Shown here: positions 46,788 to 57,254 of the stretch, piece by piece | Layout of the letters: each line of letters starts with the position of its first letter | Numbering within the stretch: position 1 is the stretch's first letter | Source of the DNA: Triatoma infestans | Taxonomy: Eukaryota; Arthropoda; Insecta; Hemiptera; Reduviidae | DNA: 64,000 nucleotides | Assembly: GCA_011037195.1 (NCBI GenBank) | Contig: JAAEAF010014921.1 | Coordinates: 50,171-114,170 of the forward strand | Direction: 5' to 3' | Notes under the pieces: generated by a model | What the model saw: only the letters and a program-made list of their open reading frames with translations | Databases searched by the model: none | Told to the model about the DNA's origin: nothing | Made by a program: the position numbers and the translations under genes

Positions 46788-47002
46788 ATCTATACTTATA
46801 AACAAATTTTGTTCAAATAATATTCATATATATTCACCAATATATCAATGGAATTTTTATTCAATTTTGTATCTATTTATCAATTTAGAATTTTTATTCA
46901 AGTTTAAAATATCGTAATTATATTAGAATTTTATTCAAGTTTAAAATATTTTATTTATATCAAGCATATTACTAGAATCTTTATTCAAGTTTAAAATATT
47001 GT
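46788..47002 (+). repeat. Right arm of the internal inverted repeat
   Basis: 215 bp, inverse of 44701-44918. The matching stops abruptly at both ends (ATCTATAC on the left, ATATTGT on the right). Confidence 0.85.
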
Positions 47003-47932
47003 AATTATATCAACAATAGCATTAGAAAATTATTGAAAATTAAAAAAAAAACAAAAACAAATTGTATCTATATATACATAATTTCACTAGTAATTTTAAT
47101 ATAGTTTCCATATATTAATTAACAATTCTTAATTCAGCAAAAATTAACAATACGTTAGTATTTAAGTTCAATATATGTAAATAATCAATTCTTATCTATA
47201 TTTGAAAATGAGATCAATCTCAGCAATCTGTCAATTATATGATAAAGATGCTTATCTTGCAAAACTAAACACATGCTGTATAACAAACAATGTTAATTTT
47301 CTCTTTTCATAATATGTTTAACAATAAATTTCAAACAGCATGAAATGAATTGTCATCCAAATCCAAATGAATCCATGATGCACATAATCAAAATTTATTT
47401 GTATTCTCAACACGACAGAAAAATTGTAATATCATTTTCAGCAAAACTCCTTGTAAATATAATTCTAACTCTTACATGATACTTAGTAATGGATTTACCA
47501 AGTATTTCAAACATAAGCAATTGGCAAAATAAAAACATATTGTAAATAATTAATTTAATAAGAGCCAATTTTCATATATGTAAATAATTTTAAATTTTCA
47601 ATGGCATCTGTATTACAAATGTAAATAATTAATGGATCTCTAAATATTTCTAACCAAAAATGCAGATCAAATATCATGTATTATTAATTTTTTTTCTCAA
47701 ATTATGTTAATGACCAACCATGTAAAAATTTCTTTCAATGTACATATTTAAATTACTGCCAAAGACTGCTCCAAATTTTAAATTCTCTATTACAGACATG
47801 ACAATTCTGGCTCTCATAAAAACAGCATGCTAGTCGCATATCACTAGCCAAATATGCTATAAATTTAGCAGCATCAACAACATTTCAGCCAAGCTACCAA
47901 CGCTAATTTTTCGCCAACGAAAAATTACTTCA
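47003..47932 (+). other. AT-rich 3' interior of the LTR element
   Basis: No coding or RNA motif. It leads to the purine tract. Confidence 0.6.
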
Positions 47933-47945
47933 GGAGGGGGGATGA
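47933..47945 (+). promoter_or_regulatory. Polypurine tract
   Basis: GGAGGGGGGATGA directly before the TGTAGG of the 3' LTR, the position and composition of a plus-strand primer. Confidence 0.75.
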
Positions 47946-48288
47946 TGTAGGGGTAGTGAACCCCCACTACTCATCCACACTAGCGAGTGAACCCCCACCA
48001 CGCATCAGAGAGAAAGAGCCCCTCTCGAGAGAGAAGAGAGGAGAGGCCAGTTGGATATATAAACGAGAGACGGAGTCAAAAAAGGGAATTCTGTTCACAG
48101 TCTTACACTTCAATTGTACATATCGTTTAGCCACGTCAGTCTGTCTGTTCAGTTCTTGTAGTGTAAAGTATACAGTCCTTGGCAGTCAGTCATATACATA
48201 TATATCAAATCATATATCTTATACCGATATTGAGGTGTTATTTATCTATCAACATCTACAACCAACATCTCCTCCTACAACTATTACA
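47946..48288 (+). repeat. 3' LTR of the gag-only element
   Basis: Starts TGTAGGGGTAGTGAACCC and ends CTATTACA. A TATATAAACGAGAGACGG block corresponds to the 5' LTR promoter region. Confidence 0.9.
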
Positions 48289-48482
48289 ATCAGAAATAAT
48301 AGACAATCAAAATTCCGAGATTCAAGAAAATTAATAAACCGTTGGTGCGCTTTTACTGAACAGTTTTTTTTTCAGTTTTTCGACGAATTTCATTAATTTT
48401 GGTACACAAATATAAAATCTGCAATTACAATTTTGAGAAGTGAGTAAGAGAAAGTTGTGTGAGTGTTTCACACCAGATTTTT
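48289..48482 (+). mobile_element. H1 repeat, 3' part of the split copy
   Basis: Resumes ATCAGAAATAATAGACAATC and runs through AATAAACCGTTGGTGCGCTT to GAGTAAGAGAAAGTTGTGTG and the TTTCACACCAG hairpin. Confidence 0.85.
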
Positions 48483-50552
48483 TTAAAATTTATTTATTTA
48501 GGATAAGATCATTTGAGGACAATTTATTGGAAAAACCATCTTAAAAAAGACAAGACCCCCCCCTAGAGGAAATGCTGTTAACAATCACGTAGTACTACCG
48601 CTATTACTGTAATCTCGCACACAAATGCCACTACTATGTTTTAACCTTTACCAGTAGGGAAATGACAGCCTTGAACTATAATAATATGATGTTCACAATT
48701 TATCTAGTAGTTCTTTCATCCAGGCCTAGATAATACTATCCAATATTGTCGTCTTTGTAAATTGTGATTTTTTTTTTTGTCTCGACAATTTTTATTCACC
48801 AACTCGCAGCGAAAGGATTGTGGTTCTTTTTTTCTTCAGAAACAAACCAGTTTCACGTTTTCAATGGCTAACAATAGTCCATGCGCTGCCATTCAGTTGT
48901 TAACACTTTCCATTATCTGGTTTATCTTAATTTGGGCTAACTCAACGTTCCGTAACGTCATCCGCATCACCAATCATGTTCTGGTATCTCAGCATGCAGC
49001 AAGCCGTCGTAAGATGGAATCCTGAGCTGCTCCCGCCGTAATGACTTACTCTTCGCCGTCCTGCCATGGTCATCTATAATCCGCAGGAGATCTTTCGGGA
49101 CGTGAAAAGTATGGCGAAATTGAATACATTCTTTACGTCAAGTGTGACTAGCAGAACTACATATTACGAGCTACGCACCGCCACAATCACTTTTGGATCG
49201 TATCAATCTTTGAACATCCTTCTGACTCGGCGACAAATTCCGAGCGGCTTGAGTAGCTGCTTGCAATCGTAATTTAATCAAATTCTAACAGCTTGCCCGC
49301 CATTTCCAACATTCGACGCTGGTAGGGGGACTGTTATTCGAAGTCCTCTTTCCCCAGAGCTAATCAAAACAAATCTCCGAACCTTTCCCAAGCTATTGCT
49401 GAAAAGTCCATCTTCTAGCACATTTAAACATATCTAGAAGCAAATTGGATTTTGCTGAGCGTTTTAACTTAAAATTCTTCAAATGGAACTTCATCTGGAA
49501 TCCTGCCTAACAATAATAATGGTGATAAAAAATAAAAGGACCGAAAATTCTTTCGATTTGGATCTGATGATGAAAATTAAATCGAGAAAAAAAAAGTCAA
49601 CAGCAATAAATAATCAGAACCAAATAAAATAAAAGCATGTAATATTTCCCAATGTTATTGTAGAGCAATGGCTGCCTCAAATTAAATGTCACCATTTATA
49701 CATAGACACTGTGGTCAGTGTTGTGTTTTACAATGTTTTACAATGGGCAAATTCGTTACAAGTTATAAATTATTGCACTCACAAACAACTGTACAATTCG
49801 TCTCAAAACTCCACAACCCCATGAACCAAGAACATATATATATATATATATATGCAAATATAAACATTTCCACCGGCACCAATTTAACACTTTCTAACTC
49901 TCTCGGCAATTTTTTTTTGTTTTTGTTTTTAGTTTTTAGTCAGAATTTAATTACTCAACTTTTTTTTATAGTGTATTGCTAGGTGACTAGTAATAAAATT
50001 AATTTGTTTGTTTGTATTTATTGTTTCAAGCTGTAATCCATGTTGAATATCTAGAGAGTTTCTGTTAACTATTTAACCCGTCAAACTAACTTCATATCAA
50101 CATGTCACTCGCACACAACCATATCATCTTTAATGTCCATCCTAAGGCAAGAAAAGCAACTATGTTTAGTCGCTTATGAAATTAAAACGAATAAAACCCA
50201 TGAGCTAATATAATATTATGTTGCTGCAAAGTTTACCGGATCTCATATTTATCTTTTTAATAATAAATCTACCTTATAGGAAAATATCTTATAAACTTCC
50301 AAAGAAACTTCATTCAGAAGCTTTCTAGGAAGGAGAAAGATTTATGCGTTCTCAAGAGAGACCAGAGTAAAGAACCGTTTCTACGAACGATTATTGATAT
50401 TAAGTTATTAAACATAATTGGGACTGTGAATAGGCCTTGAAATAACTTCAATTTAATTTATTCCAATTTATATAAATCTAAAAAAAAAATATACCTACAT
50501 CTAAGAGATGTATAATTATTTTTTAATTCGTAAATTGGGATTAATCCCAGTA
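48483..50552. other. Intergenic DNA with a less AT-rich patch
   Basis: Mostly AT-rich. The patch 48780-49270 has higher GC and reads on the reverse strand as short gene-like pieces, for example RLQAATQAARNLSPSQKDVQ and FHVPKDLLRIIDDHGRT, broken by stops. I do not recognise the family. It may be a decayed exon set, a processed pseudogene or chance. Confidence 0.4.
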
Positions 50553-50900
50553 TCACTCACTCTTTATACTCTTTCCCTATACACCTTTATAATATATTCT
50601 TTATAATACTCTTTCCCTATACACCTTTATAATATATTCTTTATAATACTCTTTCCCTATACACCTTTATAATATATTCTTTATAATACTCCTTCCCTAT
50701 ACACCTTTATAATATATTCTTTATAATACTCTTTCCCTATACACCTTTATAATATATTCTTTATAATACTCCTTCCCTATACACCTTTATAATATATTCT
50801 TTATAATACTCTTTCCCTATACACCTTTATAATATATTCTTTATAATACTCCTCCCTATACACCTTTATAATATATTCTTTAATACTCTTTCCCTAGACA
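50553..50900 (+). repeat. Array of 40-bp monomers at the LINE-C 5' end
   Basis: Nearly nine units built on CTCTTTCCCTATACACCTTT followed by ATAATATATTCTTTATAATA. They are very uniform; the main variant is CTCC for CTCT. The array joins directly to ORF1 of LINE-C. A diverged version of the same array precedes the second ORF1 copy at 55491. Confidence 0.9.
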
Positions 50901-50903
50901 CCT

Positions 50904-51388
50904 TAAATAGCCAATATCCGCCACCAATTGTGATCAAATTTTTGAAAAGCAAAGATAAATTATTGCTATTGAAGTTTCTGAAAGACAACAAAATACGTTT
51001 AACATCACGATTGTTTGCAGAGGATAAGCCGGCAATTCCAATTTATATATCTGAATTATTATCTCCAGAGCTCAATCAGTTATTTAAAGAAGCCCGAAAC
51101 CGTAAAAAAATGAATGAACTGAAACACGTATGGGTTAGAAATGGTCAAATTTTTATAAGAATTTCTGAGAACTCAGCTCCGAAAGTGGTTAGAAATATAA
51201 ATGATTTGAATGAATGTTTAAAGATAAATCCGCCAGTGTCAGAGAAAATTAAATATTTTGATCTATGTGAAGATTCGGACTCAACAGACGCTTCTGGGGT
51301 GAGTATGGGAAGCGGAAAGAGGAAGCTCGACAAGCCGTCAAATACAGATAGAATCGAGCGGTATTTTCGTCAACCAGGCAAGAAGTAG
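50904..51388 (+). pseudogene. LINE-C ORF1, C-terminal domain (N-terminus missing)
   Basis: The open frame has no ATG and runs without a break from the monomer array: QYPPPIVIKFLKSKDKLLLL, then LFAEDKPAIPIYISELLSPE, LNQLFKEARNRKKMNELKHV and WVRNGQIFIRISENSAPKVV. The pattern IxISExLxPxxxxLFKxARxxK...WVxNGxIFxR resembles the baculovirus FP-type domain found in ORF1 proteins of several LINEs, thought to bind nucleic acid. The C-terminus is charged (CEDSDSTDASGVSMGSGKRK). The normal N-terminal coiled coil is absent, replaced by the array. The same join occurs at 55491. Confidence 0.75.
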
Positions 51389-51410
51389 AAGTAGTGAAGT
51401 TAGGCTCGAA

Positions 51411-54400
51411 GGGTTCCAGCTTGGCTTTTGGAATATAAGTGGTTTCAACAATTTCTTTAACTTAGGTAACGATAATGTCTGTTTATTTAAGGAGATGGAT
51501 TGGTTTATGCGAAACTTGGCGAACGACCAACACTCTCCACGTACCTGAATTTTGTTCTGAATATGACAAATTAGAAATTTTAGCAGATAAAAAAGAATTA
51601 ATTGGTCGTCCCTCTGGGGGTATCTTAGTTTTTCTTCATAAAAGAACTGTCGGTTGTGTGGAGATTGTTGATTGTTCTAACTCTTGGTTTTTTTTTAAAT
51701 GTATAATTAATAAGGAACCAATAATTGTTGGAATAGTTTATTTAAAACCTAATGTTGGTTTCGATATTCTTAAAAAATTCAATGAGGTGCTGTTTGATTT
51801 ATTTATAAATTATAATCACTGCAGAATGTTAATAGCAGGCGATTTTAATGCACGCATTTCCAGTCTAAATTGTTTTGATGAGGATATTTTTCAAAATTCT
51901 TCTTTATATGGAACTAGGTATACCTTGGATGCTATTGTTAACAATCAAGGAAATCGAATAATAGAAATTATGGAAGATTATGGATTGTTCATATGCAATG
52001 GCAGATCTACTAAAGATAGGCCTGCTTCATATACATTCATTAGTAAAAACGGATGTAGTGTAATTGATCAAATATGGATTAATTCTCTCTTTTTAACATC
52101 ACATTTAGATTTTGAAGTGTTAAGAATACCTGAAATCTCCGATCATTTACCGATTTTATTAAAAGTAGATATCTTCCCTAAACAGTTGCCTCACTCAAAT
52201 AATTCCGATAGCACACAAACCTACTTTTATTTTAACAAAAATCCCTTATGTGTGGAACGTTTTAGAGATATCTTAAATAACTCTAATAAAATCTATTTTT
52301 AGTTCGTCAGTAGACCAATTAAATGACAATTTAATAACTTCTATAAATGAGGCAGCAATCGAAGGCGGAATGAAAGTGGAACGGAAAAGAAAAAGCTCTG
52401 CACATAAAAAGAATAAAGTCTGGTTTAATACTGATTGTTCCTTAGCTAAAAAGGAAGTAAATAAAACCTATAAACTTTGCCAGAAATCAAATTTTGATGG
52501 AAAAAAAGTTGAGCAATTTTTAAATGCCAAAAAGCAATATAAGAAAATCATTTTAATGTCTAAAAACAATTATTATGAAACAATTAAGTTAAATTTAAGA
52601 AACGTAAAAAATAGTAAGGAATTTTGGAAAGCCGTTACTGATGTAAAAATTAAATCAACATTTAACATATGTCCTATAGATATAAAAATGTGGGAAAATT
52701 TTCTAAATAAAACTTACGTAACTAGATCTCTGCAAACTAACCCTTTATTGGATAATAAGCACCCCTTTTTAGACAAAGACTTAACCTTAGAAGAATTGAC
52801 GGATAGTATAAATAATGCTAAAAATAATAAGTCTCCTGGTAATGATAATGTAATCAATGAGTATTTTAAATTACTTCCTCCAAACTGGGTTCATTATTTG
52901 CTAAATTTTTACAAAACAGTATGGGAAAAGGAAAAAGTTCCCATTAGTTGGGGAAAAATTAAATTAAAGATGATCTATAAGAAAGAAGATCCGCTGGAGC
53001 CTACGAATTACAGAGGCATTGCTCTCATTAATAATGTAGCGAAATTATTCACAAGAATACTGTCAAAACGTTTAAATGATTGGGTGGAAATACAAGGCAT
53101 CCTACCTGATGAACAATTAGGCTTTCGCCAACATAGGGGTTGTAGAGATGCAGTTTTCGCTTTATCCACTCTCGTTAACCTAAAGTTACGAATAAAAGGT
53201 GCTAAAGTGTATGGGATCTTTGTAGACTTGCAAAGGGCATTTGACTCCCTATCACATTCAATATTGTGGTGTAAACTTAATGAAGTGGGTATTCATGGAA
53301 AAATTGTAAATATAATGAAAGACATGTACGATGAAGCGTCAGTATTTATAGAAAGTGATGGAAGCAAAACAAAGGATTTCAAAGTGTCCGAGGGAGTCCT
53401 GCAGGGAGAGAATCTCAGTCCTCTGTTGTTCTCTTTATACATATACGAAATCGTTACTTTCTTTAGGGATCATGGCGCGTCAGGAATTAGTATTGATGGA
53501 AAAGAAGATGTGCTCATGCTCCTGTACGCAGACGATATTGTTATTCTGGGCGATTCTTGGACGGATACACAGTTCAAATTAGATTTACTCAATAAATACT
53601 GTGAACAGAACTTATTAACGGTTAATGTAGTTAAGACCAAAATATTGCCTTTTCATAAAGGCAAGCTCGGTAAACAAAGAAAATTTACATTGAACAAGAA
53701 AGAAATTGAAATAGTTAAGGAATTTAAATATCTTGGAATTATTTTCGCATCCAGTGGAAAATTTAGAAAAGCATGTGAACATAATAAATCTATGAGCATA
53801 GCAGCGTCCGTAAACATAAAGCATATACTGTCCAAGGGAAGATCAGATGTGTGGAAGGCTAAAGAGATATTATTTGACTCGATGGTAAGCAGGGTATTGT
53901 TGTACTGCGGAGAGACATGGTCGCCGCCTTACGCTGATCTGCTGGAGAAAGTACAAATCAAGTTTTTCAAATCCTTGTTGCAGCTTCCCAGATCAACCCC
54001 CGACGCGTTACTACGCCACGAACTCGGAAGAACGCACATTGATTATCAAATATTTAAAAGTATTTTATCGTGGTGGATAAGTCTGCTCAAGATGAGTGAT
54101 ACACGCATTCCAAAACAGTGCTTTAACCGTCTTATGATCTTCGTAGATAACAAGGGAATGCCTTTCAATTGGTGCGCTCTCTTGCGGGGCTACCTAAATA
54201 AAGTAGGAGCTATTAACCTCTGGGAGTCTCAGGACCACAATGAAATAACTAAGAATAAATGCACTCTATTAACAGCTTACAAAAACCACCTTATTAGTAC
54301 TGACATTGAAGCTCTGTATAAAACTAAATATAATATGTATATTAGATTTATCAGTCAATTTAACTGTCCACAGCAATATCTTTTACAAAACGTTCCATTG

Positions 54401-54727
54401 GAATTTCTGAAAGTAGTTGCTCAGTTACGTTTAGCAAACAAAAAGTATCCCAGAGTTATAATTAAAGGTAAAAAATATGATTTTAACCCAGAAAGAAACT
54501 GTTTGCTGTGTAAGTGTGATTTATCAGATTCGATTGTCCATCTCCTATTAGAATGTAAGACATTTGTAGCCTACAGACTTAAATTTTTTGTAAAACTACC
54601 AAATTGTGAACTAGATGCACTAGATATTATTTTAAATTGTAATTCAATACCTGAAATAAAAAATTTGTATTCGTTCACAAAAACTTGCTTAGAATTGAGA
54701 GAAAAGTTAAAACCATATTTAAATTAG
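51411..54727 (+). pseudogene. LINE-C ORF2: endonuclease, RT, zinc finger
   Basis: The endonuclease starts at GFWNISGFNN (51421) in one frame, then shifts near 51500 to the frame 51475-52302: CETWRTTN, RPSGGILVFL, MLIAGDFNARISS, NGRSTKDRPASYTF and PEISDHLPILL. A second shift lies near 52300. The long frame 52370-54727 (785 codons) contains the RT: NNKSPGNDNVINEYFKLL, NYRGIALINNVAKLFTRIL, GFRQHRGCRDAVFAL, GIFVDLQRAFDSLSHS (motif A, near 284), GVLQGENLSPLLFSLYI and LLYADDIVIL (near 385). The finger CLLCKCDLSDSIVHLLLEC is near 707-725. The RT half looks intact; the endonuclease half is broken twice. Confidence 0.9.
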
Positions 54728-54946
54728 ACGGATGAAACTGAAATAGTTGGCATTAGCTATAAATAACAACGTTAATTTAGTCAGAAAACAATTCTTGTTG
54801 TTTAAAACTAAAAACTAAGTACATTAATTTTGTTTATAATATTGTTTTGTTTCTCTTACTGGAAAGTGAACATTTATGTTGAACTTGCTGTAAAATGAAT
54901 AATTTTGTAAGCAATAAAATTTTGATTTGAATTTAATATCCGATAT

Positions 54947-55240
54947 AAGAAATTTGTATTTGTTCACAAAAAGTGCTTAGAATTGAGAGAAAAGTTAAAA
55001 CTATATTTAAATTAGACAGATGAAACTGAAATAGTTTGTCATTAGCTATACAAATATAAGCACCTCAATTACTAATTAGAAAACAATTCTCTGTCGTTTA
55101 AAATTAAATACTAAAGAACATCCCTTTTTTTTTGTTTATATTTTGTTTTGTTTCTTTTATTGGAAAGTGATCATTTATGTTGAACTCTTGCTAAAAAATG
55201 TAATTTTTTATAAGCAATAAAATTTGATTTGATTTGATTT
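54947..55240 (+). mobile_element. LINE-C 3' end, second copy, head-to-tail
   Basis: Repeats the LINE-C 3' end (compare 54660-54940): GAAATTTGTATTTGTTCACA, AGAATTGAGAGAAAAGTTAA, ATTAGACAGATGAAACTGAA and AAGCAATAAAATTTGATTTG. It ends in (TTTGA)4. Many substitutions separate it from the first copy. It begins inside the first copy's tail. Confidence 0.85.
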
Positions 55241-55490
55241 GATACTATCCTTCCCCTATACACCTTATAATACTATTCTTTATAATTACTCTTGCCTATA
55301 CCTTTATAATATATTCTTTATAATACTCCTTCCCTATAAACATTATCATATATTCTTTATAATACTCCTCCATAAACCTTTATATATTCTTTTAATACTC
55401 TTTACCATAACCTTATTAATTATTGGTTTCTAATCTCCTTCCCTATACACCTTTATACTATATTTTGATAATACTCTTCCAATACAACTA
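55241..55490 (+). repeat. Degenerate 40-bp monomer array
   Basis: The same monomer as 50553-50900 but with many small indels (for example CTTCCCCTATACACCTTATA and CTCCTCCATAAACCTTTATA). It joins directly to the (TTTGA)n tail on the left and to ORF1 on the right. Confidence 0.8.
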
Positions 55491-55848
55491 AATAGCCAAT
55501 ATCCGCCACCAATTGTGATCAAATTTTTGAAAAGCAAAGATAAATTATTGCTATTGAAGTTTCTGAAAGACAACAAAATACGTTTAACATCACGATTGTT
55601 TGCAGAGGATAAGCCGGCAATTCCAATTTATATATCTGAATTATTATCTCCAGAGCTCAATCAGTTATTTAAAGAAGCCCGAAACCGTAAAAAAATGAAT
55701 GAACTGAAACACGTATGGGTTAGAAATGGTCAAATTTTTATAAGAATTTCTGAGAACTCAGCTCCGAAAGTGGTTAGAAATATAAATGATTTGAATGAAT
55801 GTTTAAAGATAAATCCGCCAGTGTCAGAGAAAATTAAATATTTGGTCC
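55491..55848 (+). pseudogene. LINE-C ORF1 fragment, second copy
   Basis: From AAATAGCCAATATCCGCCAC to AAAATTAAATATTT the sequence appears identical to 50904-51262. It then stops in the middle of the ORF1 frame, where a palindromic element begins. Near-identity here contrasts with the diverged array upstream. Confidence 0.85.
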
Positions 55849-55851
55849 CCC

Positions 55852-56034
55852 CAAGCAAATTCACCAAGTTTTTGTGAGTTCTCTCTTAAGGTAGAGAGTT
55901 CACTTTAATGTAATGTTCCTGTTACATAGAGTGTTAGACTGTGTGTAAAAAAAACATTACGTTAAAGTGAACTCTCTACACGAACTTGGTGAATTTGCTC
56001 TGACGATGGATGAGAATCCGAAACCGGTCAGGAA
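55852..56034 (+). mobile_element. Palindrome with hammerhead-like motif, type 3
   Basis: Left arm 55852-55917 (AGCAAATTCACCAAGTTTTT ... TAGAGAGTTCACTTTAATG) and right arm 55952-55999 (CATTACGTTAAAGTGAACTC ... AACTTGGTGAATTTGCT) are inverse copies. The left arm has about 16 extra bases. A hammerhead-like motif follows the right arm. Its partner on the left arm is missing, where the LINE fragment joins. Confidence 0.7.
55995..56034 (+). ncRNA. Hammerhead-like ribozyme motif, type 3
   Basis: CTGACGA (56000-56006), helix II GGAT-GAGA-ATCC, GAAA (56020-56023), palindromic helix III ACCGGT and cleavage triplet GTC at 56027-56029. Helix I pairs TTGCT with AGGAA at four of five positions. One U lies between the core and helix II, which canonical hammerheads lack. 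A palindromic helix III without a loop would need a dimer to fold. Confidence 0.55.
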
Positions 56035-56149
56035 TAAAATCAATATGCATGCTACGACAGATAAAATACCAGATGTTATCTAGCATTGCGGACCCCCATC
56101 TACATATTCAATATTTATCCTGAATAGCTGAATAACGTTTATCAGATTT

Positions 56150-56451
56150 ATAATGGAGTTGATTAGGGGAGAAATTAGGTTGATTAATTAGACGAGATAT
56201 GAAGACACTATTATAATATAGCTATAAGCTTACACAAACTGCATTGGACTTGTAATGATATTATAGAATAAAGTGTTAGAGTAGAGTTGTGACACGATGC
56301 GATGTATATGGTTGCATCTGATAGATAGATGTCTAGATCTCTCACTGGCTTATATACAGGTTCTCCCCACTCTAGCCTGCTTAGGTCAGAGAGTAGCAGA
56401 GAGAGTCTGTTTTCTCTCGGTCGGGCTTGTGTTCTCTCTCTTGCCGTTACA
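56150..56451 (+). mobile_element. LTR-4, forward copy
   Basis: Starts near AATGGAGTTGATTAGGGG and ends TTGCCGTTACA. It aligns with the reverse copy at 16664-18472. It has GGCTTATATACAGG (TATA) and TAGCCTGCTTAGGTCAGAGA downstream. GATTTAT occurs on both sides (56144 and 56452) and may be the target duplication. Confidence 0.7.
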
Positions 56452-56984
56452 GATTTATTTTTAAAATCCTTTTTTTAAAATCTCCGAAATAAAGCTATTC
56501 TGCAACATGATATCGCTCCGCGTCGTCTATCGTTGGCGTTTAATTCAGGTAAAATTCAGAGTTGGAGGGAGTAAGCATCATCTCCCTGGCTATGGCTCTG
56601 ATTGCTGCACTAATTGATTACAGTTTTTTTCCGTAGTCTTGGCTCATTTGCTCCAAAGGACGGGTTTTTGAAAAACATAAAGTAATAAGATAAGAATACG
56701 AATAGTTTGTTGACTCAAAATCAAAGAAATCGTGCCGTTACCAAATTGAAATGTTTGCAGAAAGATGGGTGAAAGTGGTAGAAAATAAAGGTTTATCATT
56801 TGAAAAAATAAGAATCGAATAAACATTTTAGCAGACATAACAAGGAATGGCACAGACGATCGCGAATTTGCGAACAAGTTATACTGGGTTGCAAGGCGCC
56901 GAATGATGACAAATCAGTGAAGGCGCAGGCGTTATTAAAAAAAAAAAATATATTTAAAATGGTATTCAAATCGCCTTAAAAATT
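56452..56984. other. Spacer with a repeat of the neighbouring element
   Basis: The stretch 56689-56734 (AGATAAGAATACGAATAGTT...CAAAGAAATCGT) is repeated directly at 57437-57482 inside the loop of the next palindrome. Nothing else recognised. Confidence 0.6.
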
Positions 56985-57082
56985 ACAATGAGATGTTTGT
57001 AAGGCAATGGCCAGAGGAGTTTTTTTAAAGAAAAAAATTTCTTCAGAGACATTTTCCGTGGTAGCCTGCTTCATTTTGTGGT

Positions 57083-57120
57083 CATCGACCGGTTTCGGGC
57101 GTTCGCCCATCTTCAGGATG
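57083..57120 (-). ncRNA. Hammerhead-like motif, type 1, left arm
   Basis: The reverse complement is identical to 57217-57254: CATC, CTGAAGA, helix II GGGC-GAAC-GCCC, GAAACCGGTC, GATG. Transcripts of either strand would therefore carry one motif and the complement of another. Confidence 0.6.
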
Positions 57121-57216
57121 CGTTCTTCAGATAGTGTGCCAACACAGACTCGTACAGAGACTTAGTTGACACTAAGTCTCTGTACGAGTCTGTGTTGGCA
57201 CACTGTCTGAAGAACG

Positions 57217-57254
57217 CATCCTGAAGATGGGCGAACGCCCGAAACCGGTCGATG
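57217..57254 (+). ncRNA. Hammerhead-like motif, type 1, right arm
   Basis: Helix I CATC (57217-57220) pairs with GATG (57251-57254). The core CTGAAGA is at 57221-57227, helix II GGGC-GAAC-GCCC at 57229-57240, GAAA at 57241-57244, helix III palindrome ACCGGT and triplet GTC at 57248-57250. One extra U lies between A9 of the core and helix II. All conserved core bases (CUGANGA, GAAA, UH) are present. Activity is untested. Confidence 0.6.

Larger units (their letters stand above)
43165..48288 (+). mobile_element. Gag-only LTR retrotransposon (TR-GAG-like), 5.1 kb
   Basis: Two LTRs of about 342 bp (43165-43505 and 47946-48288) flank a region with a gag gene but no protease, RT, RNase H or integrase. 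A purine tract precedes the 3' LTR. The target duplication is ATCAG at 48289-48293; the left side reads ATAG, one base shorter. It sits in an H1 copy. The LTRs differ at only a few positions, so the insertion is fairly recent. An element with gag alone would need RT and integrase from a partner element. Confidence 0.85.
50553..54946 (+). mobile_element. LINE-C with monomer array, near full length
   Basis: Array, C-terminal part of ORF1, ORF2 with endonuclease, RT and finger, then a 3' end with AATAAAATTTTGATTTGAATT. The tail motif TTTGA is clearer in the next copy (55215-55240). Reading frames have only two obvious breaks, so the element is young compared with LINE-B. Confidence 0.8.

Noticed and set aside
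50553..50900. Regular 40-bp repeats considered as a CRISPR array
   Set aside because: The units abut with no variable spacers, the whole unit is repeated, and the context is a eukaryotic LINE.
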